In this document: piece by piece, positions 54,201-64,000 of the stretch
Position numbering within the stretch: position 1 is the first letter of the stretch
How the letters are laid out: the number at the start of each line of letters is the position of its first letter
Assembly: GCF_902806685.2 (NCBI RefSeq)
Contig: NC_048560.1
Coordinates: 2,334,492 to 2,398,491, forward strand
Reading direction: 5' to 3'
Length of the DNA: 64,000 nt
Origin: Maniola hyperantus
Lineage: Eukaryota; Arthropoda; Insecta; Lepidoptera; Nymphalidae
Translations under genes and position numbers: made by a program
The notes under the pieces: generated by a model
The model's input: only the letters and a program-made list of their open reading frames with translations
Databases searched by the model: none
What the model was told of the DNA's origin: nothing

Positions 54201-57200
54201 GAACACCCTTCCAGCATCAGTTTTCCTCTCCAATATGGGTACCTTCAAGTCGTGAGTGAATAGGCATCTTCTAGGCAAGCGCGCTCCATCTTAGGCTGCA
54301 TCGTACCTTGCCACCAGGTCTGATTGCAGCCAAGCGCTAAACTATAAATTAAAAAAAAAATCAAAGGAGCTTAAATAGAAAGCTATCATGACCATCATCA
54401 CCTTTTTGGTTTCTACGCGGTATCGTACCGGAACACTAAATCGCTTGGTGGTACGTCTTTTGCTACATTTAACATTGTGGATTGTAAGGTCTACATCTCC
54501 TGAGGATGCTTCGGTGTCGGGGCGAAACATGCGTCGAGTGTGTTTTGGGATTTGTGTGGTGCTGCGTGGTGGTGGTGCGTATTTTTCATTTCATTTCATT
54601 TCATTTATTATTCATGCATTCCAATATTGATAAATTATTAAACAATTATATTTATTACAATATTGAAGCCCCGTTGGGGCACAGCAATTTTAGCAGGGAG
54701 ACGGCGCTTATTAATCGTCAAGTAGATAGTCATTAATCTTGTAATAAGCTGCTTCGATTAAGAATTTTTTTAATGTATTCATGAACGCTATATTATTCTC
54801 AATTTTTTTTTATGGGGTCTGGAATTTTATTATAAATTTTCGAACACATGGAGTTGGAACCTATTGCTTGCCTAGTGGCTGCTTTTTCCTGCATGGTTAG
54901 CAGTGGGAGGGCGGGCGGTGCATATCGCATGCTGCATGTTGCATCATACAGATTCGACCTGTTTCAGCGGATTATACCTAGCAAATTAAGCTTTTGGTTC
55001 ATTATATAGGCATCATGGACTTCTATCAAGTAACGACTGCTTGATGCTTCTATACAACATTTAATAAATCTACTTACCTGCTTGTAAGCGCCACTCTCGT
55101 CAAAGAGCCAGCGATCGTTGAGTACAGCTGTGGTGTAATAGTCAGATAGCAGACACAGCAAGCACCGTCGGTCCCAGTCGTCTGTCACACGGCCACCGTA
55201 GTTGATGTGTCCCGCTGTATAGGTCAGCATCTATATCCATATCGACAACATGAGTTTATGGAGAAGGCTGGTGAGTTTGAGAAACAGTTGGTGGTAACAA
55301 CGACATAACGTCTGAGCCTCAATAGCTCAACCGGTAAAGGAGTGGACTGAAAACCGAAAGGTCGACGGTTCAAACCCCGCTCGGCGCACTATTGTCGTAC
55401 CTACTCCTAGCACAAGCCTGACGCTTAGTTGGAGAGGAAAGGGGAATATTAGTCATTTAACATAGCTAATATTCTTAAAAAAAAAAACATGACCCCTCGA
55501 CATAGCGAGGGGGTCAATAGATTGCCCTGAATTACTTACGAAGCTTAAACTATTTGTACCCTCACGTGTTAATACGTGCATCCAGACACAAATTTTTTTA
55601 CATTTACCAGTGTCTAGAACTAACATCAGATCAAATTCCTTCGTTGTTGGTAGACTTTCATGACTACACTTGTGGTTACTAACAATAGTAAATGAAACTG
55701 CATTCCCAAATATATTAGCAGTATAGGTAGATAATGTCTAAATTCTAAATTCAAAATAAATTATTCTTATTCTTAAAAAAAAAAAAAAATGTTAGCAGTA
55801 AATAGAATTTATCGTTCTCTTCTTTTTCTATGTCAGCCAGTGATTTGCGATCGCTGGACGTAGGACTCCTCATTGGCATGCCACTCTTTACGGAAACATT
55901 TTAAATTACAGTTAAATATATGGAAAATATAAAGAGGAAAGAGGGTAGTTCGGTGCTGCTCATCACGGCTCGAGCTTCATCTCTTTCGTTATGACCACGA
56001 CCTATTCAACTGGATCGAAATATCGACAAACATAATCACCAAATTAATCGTGAGATGTACCCGTCATCTACATACATTATAATATGGAAAATATAATACC
56101 TACCAAAAAGGGTAAAGATAAAGAATGGCGGATTCTAACCCTCAAAGGCACTTCAGTGTATTCGGTAAGGAACATGTGCAGCTGTGAGATGCAGATGCGG
56201 AGGTCCCCATCAGTAAACTCGTAGGGTATGTTGAAGCCGAGCGGACCAAACTTACGGCGTTCCAGTACCACGCCGTGGAACAGACAGAGGGAGAAAAGTA
56301 GCCACTGAAAAAGTATCATCAACATAATCATCACTTCAACCCATCGCCGGTCCACAACTGAGCATAAGTGCCATCTCAGAATGAGAAGGGTCTTAGACCA
56401 TAATATACAGGGTGTAACCAGAACGCTAGCAAAAATTTAGCGTTATTGTTGTACTACCTAAACACAATCCAATACCAATAACCATTTGCCACATTTTTTA
56501 GTTTTAGTGATTTTTCAAACCCGCAATGTGAAAAACTCGGGTCAATGACCCGCCTACGACGCGGCATTGACTCCAAGTGGCCTACTTACGTAACGTAGGT
56601 TCGAATCCTGCCGGTCCGCAATTTTGATATGTTTTTAAAATTATGTTGAAATTTCCTTGAAGGTAAAAACATTATAATTTTTTTTAATATCTTTAATTGA
56701 GTAAAAACAGAAAGAAAAGGAGGGACCAATTAAAAAAACATGCGCATACTATGCGGGCCCCGCTGATATACTACATATCTAGTTAGTTAAACAAATTAAA
56801 AAGGGTTGTTGTAAAACATACCTTAAAGTTCGGAACTCTGCTCTCCGAAGAATTAAAGTAGTCCGAGAAATCTGGGACTTGATTCATGTATGCCTTTAGA
56901 AGGTTTGCTTTGATGCCTCTAGGAGGTTCCACTGTCATTTTGTATCCTGAAAGTTGTAGAATAAAATAATACTAAAATCAAATAACGTGAATGAGATTAT
57001 CCAAAAATGTTGCAAAATAGAGAAGCTATTTATAAAATAGTCTCGGCTGATATAATAAAGTCTGTTTTAGTATGTGCAGGTATACTGTATAGTTCCCGGC
57101 AAACAACTTGAGTATTGACGCGATTGGCTGGCGAATGGTGGCTCCACGCGATTGGTTGATCAGTCGGCGCGAGTGCACGTGATTTGTTGATATGTCGACT

Positions 57201-60200
57201 TTCGCTTCCCAGATTCGCCAACTTTCTCCCACTACGCTACTTCATGCCCAAGTTGTTTGCCGGGTACTATAAAGCCCTTCCATATGATACCCCACTTGGT
57301 ATAGTTATCTTACTTTGAAAATTAAAAATACATCTTTTTGTGATAATATAACCACAAATTCATGGTTTTCGGATTTTTTCCTTTATTTGTGCTATAAGAG
57401 CTACCTATCAAATTTCATGATTCTTGGTCAACTGGAAGTACCCTAGAGGGTTTCTTGACAGACACGTCGGACAGACGGACAGACAACGAAGTGATCCTAT
57501 AAGGGTTCCTCTTTTCCTTTTGAGGTATGGAATCCTAAAAATATGGCCTTGTTTGTTTTTCGTATACGAAAACAAAATTGTGGAGCTGATGAAGCCCTCT
57601 AGGGCTGTATGTTGAAGCTTGATGATGGAAATGCTTTATATCCAGCATTGAGAAAGAACTGACTAATAATAACACTGATGATTATGATGCTGATAATGAA
57701 AATAATAATCGCAGTTATGATTTTAAAGGGGAATATATTATACCATTTTGTAATAAAGCAACTGGGAAAAATGGCGAAGGCGTCGAGGTCAACCATAGAC
57801 GGAAATCCTTATGCACCGCTTCTGGTATAATTTGCTCTACATTTAATTCCAGCACTGGCATCCAGGATGGTGACAGATGACAATTCTAAGGAAAAAATAC
57901 GAAAATAGTCATTGTAAGTGCCATCATCATCTCAACCCATCGCCGACCCATAATTGAGCACGGGTCTCCTCTCAGAATGAAAAGGGTTATCGGTCATAGT
58001 CCAACACGCTGGCCAAGTGTAGATTTGCAGACTTCACACACCTTTGAGAATATTTATGGAGAACTCTCAGGCATGCATATTTCCTTACGCTATTTTCATT
58101 CACCGTCAAAGCAAGTGATATTTAATTTCTTAAAATAGGTATTTAGCTCCAAAAAGTTATAGAATCTCGGGATCGAATTCTAGACTCCGTGAAAGGACTA
58201 GGACGATGCCTCTTAGGGACGTTATTTAAAATAACTTTTTTATTGCGAACAAATATTTTAATAGTGTCATCGTCACCTGGAAGAAGACCCAATTTCCAAA
58301 ATCACAACCAACTCTCATCATAGCCTCGGCTATAGGCCCTTGACCTTGGCCTAGTGAAATACTTTCGAATCGCTTTCCCATTTTCATCTTATCGGCAAAT
58401 TTTAATAGATCTAAAAGGATTGAAATAATATTAGTCGATTTGCTTACTAATAAAGAAAAGAAGAAATTATTTAAAAAAAAGTTGGTAAATCGAAAGATTC
58501 AATCAAAAGTATCAAAGATGATACTTACAACTAAATAATTAAAAAACACAAAGAGCCTCGGATGGGTTCGAAACTAATCGGGCTAACGTCGACTAAAGAC
58601 GTGAGTATAGCCGGGTGAGAGATATTATATTATAAATAATTACTATCAGAAATGTAGAAGACAGAAAATACAACGCCGAAGTTTCTTATCAAATCGTTTA
58701 AAAATAATAAGCCGACCATAGTTAACCACGAACGCTAAGACGAAATTAAAGACAGAATAGAGTAAAAAATGAAAAAGTAAAATCAAATTGAACAGAATAC
58801 CTGCTGCAGGGTCAGTACCAGTTGAAAGAACAAATATGATAGGCGCTAAAGGATCCGACTCGGCATATAGTGCAGCTAAATCAGCCGGCTGTGGTTCCAC
58901 GAACCTTGCTCCTAAACCTGTCACTACGTAATCCTGCAATCATAACATTACAATCAAAAGTTCAAAACAAGTTTAAAAGTAACTTGCTAAAATAGAAGCT
59001 TAGAACACACTCTTCAGAGATTTTTGTGATCTAACCTGATGGCAAATGACGATGTAGTCAAAGATGAAAGCGAGGAAGCTTGGAATTGGTAAAGCAGTTT
59101 TTATTAAACTCATATTACTCCTGATCTGTTCGTGGTATCGTAACGGAACGCTAAATTGTTTCTCAGCGCGGCTTTACCAGTAACGGCAATTACGCACTGC
59201 ACTCCGTCATCCGAGTTCTATCCGTCATCCGTGAGAATACCAGCGATTATCTACGACATATGTCATAAGCTCCCATACAAAAACAAAAAGAACGTATTTT
59301 CACAGACTCGGATTGGATGACTGCGTAACCGCCGTAAGGTGGGGACTGAGAAAGGAAGAAGCCTTCCGCCAGACAAGACCTGAATCAATTTTGAAATTGC
59401 TCAAATGTCTCAGCAAGGCATATTATTGGTCCACAACGCTTACCGTTGCGTAAGCCCGGTTAGGCGAGTCATTAAAGTTTTGAGACAATTACGTCTAAGA
59501 ATTGTTAAACAGGTGAAATAAAATTTATTTTTGATAGCATTTTTACCTGAAGTCCAGGAATTAGTTTATCTGGTCTCAGACACTTTAATACAAGTAGCTT
59601 CTGAAAAGCGTCCAGTTGTGAATCCAATGGTTTCGGATATGGTAACCTAAAATTATTGCTTTTACAATATGGAATAAACTAATGACAATTACCTATTCTA
59701 TATTAGTGCCTATGGGTAATCTCATCAGTACCATCACCAGTCATCATCAGTTTGTTGGTATGTCCTTCAATCAAGTCGCAACGGAGCAACGGAGGGTATA
59801 GTTAAATACCTGGAGAGTGACATAGGCTACTTTTATCCGGGCAAATCAGTGGATTCCCACGGGATTTAAAAAAACCTAAATCCACGGGTACAAAGTCGCG
59901 GGCATCAGCTAGTTTATTAAAGGACATGATGAGGTTTTCAGGCTGACAATGCCTACTGTACATGTCGATCAAGTCGGTAATTAGATGGGTGATCAAATCT
60001 GGCCTTTATCAGTCTTCTGTGCCTCGGAGAGCACGTTAATCCATTGGTCATGGTTACTGTCGTTGACATGGGTAAAATACATTCCAGAAAAAGAGCGTAC
60101 AAACGTTTTGTTCAACTGCTCGGTCTATCAGATTGGAAACATTTAGGTATTCCGTTGTTAGATTGTTAGTGCTGCTGAATAATCGGGAAAAAAATCAATC

Positions 60201-63200
60201 CTTTCTCATCTTCTTGGTCGATTATGCTACAGTTCACGATTAGAATTAACTTATTTTAGAATTAACAGAGAGAGGGAGAGAGAGGGGGGGAGGAGAGAGA
60301 GGGGGGAGAGGGAGAGAGGAGGGGGAGAGAGGGGAGAAGAGAGGGAGAGGGGGAGGAGAGAGAGGGGGAGAGAGAGGGAGAGATAGAGGGAGAGAGAGAG
60401 GGGAGGAGAGAGTGTGTGAGAGAGGTCATATCGTCACCACGTATCTAAAACAAACTAAAGTGATATACTTATGAGGGTTCCAAGCATCGTAGTACATCTT
60501 GAAGAACTTGGTCTGGTTCGGGAAGTCAATAACAAACTGGTGCATAGTCGGCAACGATGCGAGCTCTTTCATGTCTAACCACATTCGCGTTGAGATCCAT
60601 TTGGGTTCTGGGTTCTCCAGTTCCTAACAACAATTCAAGTCATCATCAACAACTGATAGACGCTTGTAGGGACTTCCACACGCCTCAGTCTTGCGCTGCC
60701 TGAATCCAACGGCTCCCTGTGATTGCTTTGTGAATGATTTGCCTGATGCCGTCGGGGGTCTCAAAATGCTGCGCTTTCCGGTACGACGTCGTGGTTCCAG
60801 CGCCTTGGGACCCCAACGTCTATCAGTTTTTTAACAGACTTCCAAAAAGGAGGTGGTTCTCAATTCAGCCCGTTTTTAGGGTTCCGTACCTCAAAAGGAA
60901 AAACGGAACCCTTATAGGATCACTTTGTTGTCTGTCTGTCTGTCTGTCAAGAAACCTACAGGGTACTTCCCGTTGACCTAGAATCATGAAATTTGACAGG
61001 TAGGTAGATCTTATAGCTGACATTTGAGGAAAAATCTAAAAACCGCGAATTTAGGGTTAGATCACACAAAAAAATTTAAACTATGGTCATGAACTAATAA
61101 TTAGTATTTTCAACTTTCGAAGTGAGTGACTATATCAAGTGGGGTATCATATGAAAGGTCTTCACCTGTACATTCTAAAACAGATTTTTATTTATTTTTA
61201 TGCATCATAGTTTTTGAATTATCGTGCAAAATGTCGAAAAAATACGACTGTAGTACGGAACCCTCATTGCGCGAGCCTGACTCGCACTTGGCCGGTTTTT
61301 TGAACATGTGCTCTGTCCATTGCCACTTCAGTCTCGCCTTAAATTAACAAGTACTTAGACGCTAAATGAAGAAGCAAGCTATCTCTGTATGAAATTTCGT
61401 CAAAATCGGCTCAATGGATAGGCCCTGAAAAGCTAGCAGACACACTTTTTTTTATTATACGAGTATTAAAAGTAGTATGGATTACAGAAAGTGTTTGGCA
61501 ACTACGAGTAGATGTGGCCAAATCAATCCAGTGGAATCAATCAGGGATTGATTTCGGGATCTGGCACTTACTGGCAGCAAATAGGCATAACTTGCCAGAA
61601 AGACCGTAAAATCCTCCATATTAATATTATAATTGCGAAAGTGTGTCTGTCTGTCTGCTAGCCTTTCACGGCCCAACCGTTCAACCGATTTTGACGAAAT
61701 TTGGTACAGCGATAGCTTACATCCCGGGGAAGGACATAGGCTATTTTGCGTAGGCATCTCTAATTTTTTTTAAATAAAATGTCACTGAAGAATAATGTAG
61801 CTTTCTGCTGGTGAAAGAATTTCCCAAATGGGTTCAGTAGTTCCAGAGATTACCCCCTACAAACAAACTAACAAACTTTACCTCTTTATAATATTAATAT
61901 AGATTACATCTGTAGAAATCCATACCTCTTCAATCTTGCCTCCTTTCAATAAGAAGTTGAACTCCTGAAACTTTATGGTCCCTTTGTCGAGTAAAATTCG
62001 AGCGCATAGCAGAAACGCGAATAGAAGTTTGTGTCTCTCAAAGAGACTTCTGCATACGTTCTGGTACAGAAGGAACGTGAAATGGTCGATGATGGTCTCA
62101 ACACGTTCGAATATATCCTCTGCAATTAAGAACAAGAAGCTGTGATTACCTAGTGGTTAAGACGTCCGCTTTCTAATCGGAGGTCGGGGTTCGATCCCGG
62201 GCACGGGATAGGGTACTTCCCGTTGATCTAAAATCATAAAATTTGGCAAGTAGGTAGGTCACACATAAGGGGAAAAATCCGAACACCGTGAATTTGTGGT
62301 TACATCACACAAAAAAAATGTGTTCATAAACAAATAATTAGGATATTCAACTTTTGAAGTAAGATTACTATAAACAAGTAGGGTATCCATACGAAAGGGC
62401 CTTACCTGTACATTCTAAAACAAATTTTTAATTTATTTTTATGCATAATAGTTTTTGATTTATCGTGCAAAATGTCGAAAAATACGACTGTAATACGGAA
62501 CCCTCGGTGCGAGAGTCTGACTCGTACTGGGCCGGTTTTTATTTATAGACTAGCGTTTGGCTACAATCAAATCTGCTGACAAGTGATGATGCAGTGATGA
62601 GTCTTAGAAAGAAATTACCATTTGGTTCAGTCTCCGCCATGCTTCTCACGAACAATTTGACAAACCATTCTAACGAGTATTGATACATGGGGTCCACGGT
62701 GGCCATGCCGGACAGACAGAAGAACAGTATCTGACCGCGATTAGCGACTGGCACGTAACCCTGACGAGCTTCGTCTATTTCTGCGGATGTACGCTCTATG
62801 TCCTCTACTTTTATCTGAAAGATTTTTGGGGGTTTGAAGATATTTGATATACAGGGAACACTAGTAAAAACAGAGGCAGGTACTGAAAATCTAAATATAT
62901 ATAAAAGGAAAAGGTGACTGACTTACTGATCTATCAACGCACAGCTCAAACTACTGGACGGATCGAGCTGAAATTTGGCATGCAGATAGCTATTATGACG
63001 TAGGCATCCAGTCAGTCAGTCAGTCAGTCAGTCACCTTTTCGTTTTATATATTTAGATAATATAAGTAACGTACCGTTGTGTTACTGGAGGGGGTTTACA
63101 AATACTAAACATCAGCTGAGTACAAGCCTGTCGTTATTGTTTTAAATCATGAACTAAAATCTTACCAATATTTCAGCACTCTTTATTTTGATAGCTTCAA

Positions 63201-63589
63201 GCGTTAGAATCAGCGGTAAGTCATCTACTGGAGATCCTTCACTATTGGATAGACCATACAGGATATCAGCCTGCATCTCAGCAAGCTGTGTTGCTAACTG
63301 AGCTCGTGAGACGATTAGTTGTGCTCTTAATTCTCGAAAGCTAGTCATAAACTAAAATCATACCAATATTTCAGCACTCTTTATTTTGATAGCTTCAAGC
63401 GTTAGAATCAGCGGTAAGTCATCTACTGGAGATCCTTCACTATTGGACAGGCCATACAGGATATCAGCCTGCATCTCAGCCAGCTGTGTTGCTAACTGAG
63501 CTCGTGAGACGATTAGTTGTCCTCTTAATTCTTCTAAGTCGGGTCTTTCTTGTGCTACTACTGTTGACAGTAGCTGTTCTGCCAGACCG
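48204..63589 (-). CDS. Dnah6: Axonemal dynein heavy chain 6, C-terminal part (18 exons)
   Basis: Exons in coding order: 63589-63364, 62814-62619, 62119-61926, 60623-60469, 59646-59547, 58933-58801, 58410-58277, 57885-57744, 56946-56822, 56304-56140, 55230-55078, 53810-53675, 53054-52919, 52365-52270, 51427-51297, 50479-50298, 49654-49525, 48418-48204 (stop TAA). All phases agree; about 915 residues. The start, motor AAA1-4, stalk and the microtubule-binding tip lie beyond the window. Visible: the region after AAA5 (DPMYQYSLEWFVKLF), AAA6 (SLGQGQGPIAEAM, NCHLSPSWMP, DFRLWLTSTPSP) and the C-terminal domain (FGPLGFNIPYEFTDGD, INYGGRVTDDWDRRC, VFWISGFYFPQAFLTG, RAGTLSTTGHSTNYV). The ending HWIKRGVALFCALDY is characteristic of DNAH6 (Drosophila Dhc16F), an inner-arm axonemal chain. 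The motor drives cilium/sperm-tail bending. Introns hold Helitrons, SINEs and LINE tails. Exon 1 of this list is tandemly duplicated (63166-63351). Confidence 0.93.
48725..48795 (+). pseudogene. THAP-domain first exon fragment
   Basis: ATG then MVGCSILGYNSRSERKIDGI and TFHK, with a possible donor GTACCT in phase 2. Intron phase and place equal those of 39301-39362, and again the second zinc Cys is lost (Tyr). It lies in the last intron of Dnah6 on the opposite strand. Confidence 0.45.
48955..49450. repeat. GC-rich repeat with AATGCTCG minisatellite
   Basis: CACACGATGCG followed by GC-rich words occurs at both ends (48968 and 49395). The middle has AGAATGCTCGCCAGAATGCTCG-like units (49240-49300) and a CTCGTGTGG/CCACACGAG hairpin. 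Probably a composite DNA element. Confidence 0.45.
49670..49940 (-). mobile_element. LINE tail, reversed
   Basis: The reverse of the 25550-25868 element: CATCATCATCATCAACCGAT, then CTCCCTGCGACTCGTCTGAT. It adjoins exon 49525-49654. Confidence 0.65.
50507..50935 (+). mobile_element. Helitron B followed by Helitron A
   Basis: Helitron B (50507-50734) ends in a small inverted duplication (CGCAGACGAAGTCCCGCGAC then TTCGTCTGCG) and CAGCTAG. Helitron A starts at about 50738 (AAATATATAAAAGGAAAAAG) and fades near 50935. Confidence 0.65.
51598..51776. mobile_element. MITE with TIR GAGATCTATAGAGCGTACT
   Basis: GGCTGAGATCTATAGAGCGT is mirrored by GCGCTCTAAAGATCTCACCC, with inner TCTTAAG/CTTAAGA also paired. 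No coding frame. Confidence 0.75.
51777..52200. other. Repeat-like stretch rich in GATGCGACG
   Basis: Many GCGATGCG/GTCGCATCGC words in both orientations suggest a worn DNA-transposon end with subterminal repeats. It lies between dynein exons. Confidence 0.45.
52395..52870. mobile_element. LINE tail (+) and SINE-3 (-)
   Basis: 52395-52550 carries GACGACATCAGACAAGCCTC and GCAAGACCGTGGCGTGTGGA. 52555-52870 is SINE-3 reversed (TTTGGTTTCTACACGGCATC, AATCG then a lost box B). Confidence 0.65.
53105..53250 (-). mobile_element. SINE-3 head, reversed
   Basis: CTGCCGGGAATCGAACCCGG and CCACTGCGCCAGGG are the reverse of the tRNA-like head with box B. A reversed family F piece follows (53290-53395). 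Confidence 0.7.
53427..53649 (+). mobile_element. Helitron A
   Basis: AAATATATAAAGGAAAAGGT to CGAGCATAAGCTAG followed by T. It ends 26 bases from the border of dynein exon 53675-53810. Confidence 0.75.
53935..54350 (+). mobile_element. Worn LINE 3' end (Jockey-like)
   Basis: TTTGGAACACCCTTCCAGCA, GTGAATAGGCATCTTCTAGG and TGATTGCAGCCAAGCG match the 36290-36545 family with many changes. Confidence 0.55.
54380..55065. other. Mixed repeats between dynein exons
   Basis: SINE-3 words (TTTGGTTTCTACGCGGTATC) are at 54400-54455, a TTTCATTTCATT patch near 54590, and the reverse of the 45080-45250 repeat at 54895-55065. Confidence 0.45.
55311..55492 (+). mobile_element. SINE-2
   Basis: GAGCCTCAATAGCTCAACCG, box B GGTTCAAACC and an A-run end. 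55493-56075 holds unassigned sequence with a 13-base A-run near 55776 and no exon. Confidence 0.75.
56330..56615. repeat. SINE-1 tail (-) then family G repeat
   Basis: CAACCCATCGCCGGTCCACA is a reversed SINE-1 tail; CAGGGTGTAACCAGAACGCT starts family G. Confidence 0.6.
57091..57271. mobile_element. MITE with TIR TATAGTTCCCGGCAAACAAC
   Basis: The left end is mirrored by CCAAGTTGTTTGCCGGGTAC then TATA; about 180 bp. Both halves have CGCGATTGG words. No frame. Confidence 0.75.
57262..57545 (-). repeat. Family F repeat, reversed
   Basis: CATATGATACCCCACTTGGT to TCCTTTTGAGGTATGGAATC, the reverse of other family F copies. Confidence 0.65.
57925..58150 (-). mobile_element. SINE-1, reversed
   Basis: ATCTCAACCCATCGCCGACC to AGCAAGTGATATTTAATTTC. 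A worn copy of the 41640-41745 MITE core follows further on (58555-58640). Confidence 0.7.
58985..59546. other. Unassigned intron stretch
   Basis: SINE-3-like words (AGCAGTTTTTATTAAACTCA, GGTATCGTAACGGAACGCTAA) at 59090-59155, otherwise unrecognised. Confidence 0.4.
59745..59913 (+). mobile_element. Helitron B, 5' truncated
   Basis: TTTGTTGGTATGTCCTTCAA to TCGCGGGCATCAGCTAG followed by T. Confidence 0.65.
60266..60425 (+). repeat. Purine (GA)-rich tract
   Basis: About 160 bases of GAGAGA, GGGGGAG and GGGAGAG units with no pyrimidine except one or two near the ends. It lies 44 bases from the donor side of dynein exon 60469-60623. Confidence 0.85.
60640..61302. mobile_element. LINE tail (-) and full family F repeat (+)
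   Basis: 60640-60835 is the reversed LINE tail (CTCAGTCTTGCGCTGCCTGA). 60876-61302 is the cleanest family F copy, from TTTTTAGGGTTCCGTACCTC to GACTCGCACTTGGCCGG. Confidence 0.65.
61385..61905. mobile_element. Helitron B and C pieces
   Basis: 61385-61480 (B, minus), 61610-61745 (B, plus) and 61770-61905 (C, minus, ending TATAATATTAATATAGA). They end about 20 bases before the exon border at 61926. Confidence 0.6.
62139..62545 (+). mobile_element. SINE-1 head fused to family F repeat
   Basis: The SINE-1 tRNA head (TACCTAGTGGTTAAGACGTC, GGTTCGATCCCGGGCACG) passes at about 62210 directly into family F (GGGTACTTCCCGTTGATCTA). Confidence 0.65.
62892..63058. mobile_element. Fold-back Helitron A (two 5' ends)
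   Basis: It starts TCTAAATATATATAAAAGGA on the plus strand and ends with the reverse of the same 5' end (CAGTCACCTTTTCGTTTTAT). The 3' CTAG end is absent. Confidence 0.65.
63149..63544 (-). repeat. Tandem 198-bp duplication of a dynein exon
   Basis: Copies 63149-63346 and 63347-63544 are in register at 198 bp (ACTAAAATC at 63153 and 63351) and differ at only a few bases over the coding part, so the event is recent or ongoing, or an assembly error. Confidence 0.9.
63166..63351 (-). pseudogene. Duplicate of a Dnah6 exon
   Basis: After TTTTAG the frame FMTSFRELRAQLIVSRAQLA stays open for 62 codons, ending in donor GTAAGA in phase 0. It lacks the first part of the parent exon (AEQLLSTVVAQERPDLEE is absent). 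The gap to the parent donor is only 12 bases, too short for an intron, and its phase-0 acceptor does not fit the phase-2 exon upstream of the parent, so it is probably not used. Confidence 0.6.
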
Positions 63590-64000
63590 CTATTAACATT
63601 ATTTTTATGGTTAGTTTTATTACGTTCAACGTACTATAAGTCCCGCAAATTACTAATGCGCTGGAACCATGTCTCGTTAACATCGAACAGCCGAAATAAA
63701 AATATACCATCAGCTTGAAACTTCAGTCTAGTGCAGCTGACGTCACTAAAATGGCGGCCACGCCATTAACAATTTGCAGGACTTATACCTGAATAATTTT
63801 AGGAATAAGTCTTAAAGGATAAGAAGATTCAATATGATAGCATTCAATGATAGGTCACTCTGAGTCAATGCCGCGTCGTAAGAAAGAAAGAAAGAAAGCT
63901 TTTATTTGATCACACCACAATGAACATTACAATAAACCTGAAAACGAATTAAATATACAATTAATAATACTAATAATAATACTAATTATCGTTTGTTGTT
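63590..64000. other. Intron end of window, repeats
   Basis: A GCAAATTACTAATGCG/CATTAACAATTTGC inverted pair brackets 63645-63780 (a likely MITE with ATGGCGGCC). Then AAGAAAGAAAGAAAG (63880-63897) and AT-rich DNA. No exon seen. Confidence 0.45.

Overview
The window is nuclear DNA from a moth or butterfly (Lepidoptera). Genes are split by introns with GT-AG borders. The spacers and introns are packed with short Helitrons ending in CTAG, tRNA-headed SINEs, MITEs and LINE tails of the kind typical of lepidopteran genomes. It is not bacterial or viral; no operon, CRISPR array or stand-alone tRNA/rRNA gene was seen. I cannot name the species.

Layout. (1) 1-4.2 kb: repeats, including four Helitrons head to tail. 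(2) 4.26-10.35 kb, plus strand: a seven-exon gene for a secreted 691-residue Gln/Pro-rich protein; I rebuilt all exons and every junction keeps frame. (3) 12.2-18.0 kb, minus strand: two long intronless genes (838 and 878 codons), unrecognised, both Ser/Thr/Asn/Lys-rich with one hydrophobic segment at or near the C-terminus. (4) 19.0-24.1 kb, plus strand: a gene for a CUB + LDL-receptor-class-A protein, probably single-pass, whose membrane-segment exon is partly duplicated and out of frame in this sequence. (5) 24-28 kb: repeats. (6) 28.5-41.3 kb, minus strand: a gene of at least 14 exons for a thioredoxin-domain protein of the TXNDC3/NME8-like insect family (thioredoxin fold with CGYC, then the DUF4746-type region, then Glu-rich stretches). 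(7) 41.3-48.2 kb: repeats. (8) 48.2-63.6 kb, minus strand: the last 18 exons (about 915 residues, through the stop codon) of an axonemal dynein heavy chain, closest to DNAH6 (Drosophila Dhc16F).

The thioredoxin-domain gene and the dynein gene lie in the same orientation and both belong to protein families of the ciliary/sperm axoneme, so they may share germline expression; the two intronless genes could also be testis genes, but that is inference only. The secreted Gln/Pro protein and the CUB-LDLa protein are unrelated extracellular proteins.

Most unusual items: a 1.63-kb terminal-inverted-repeat transposon with a TTA target duplication (38333-39963) that carries an RBM25 PWI-domain exon fragment and a THAP-type first exon; a second THAP first exon elsewhere with the same intron phase and the same lost zinc cysteine; a 198-bp tandem duplication of a dynein exon; and the duplicated, frameshifted membrane exon of the CUB-LDLa gene. 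Repeat boundaries are approximate unless a target duplication or CTAG end is given. Family names for repeats are by recognition, not by database search.
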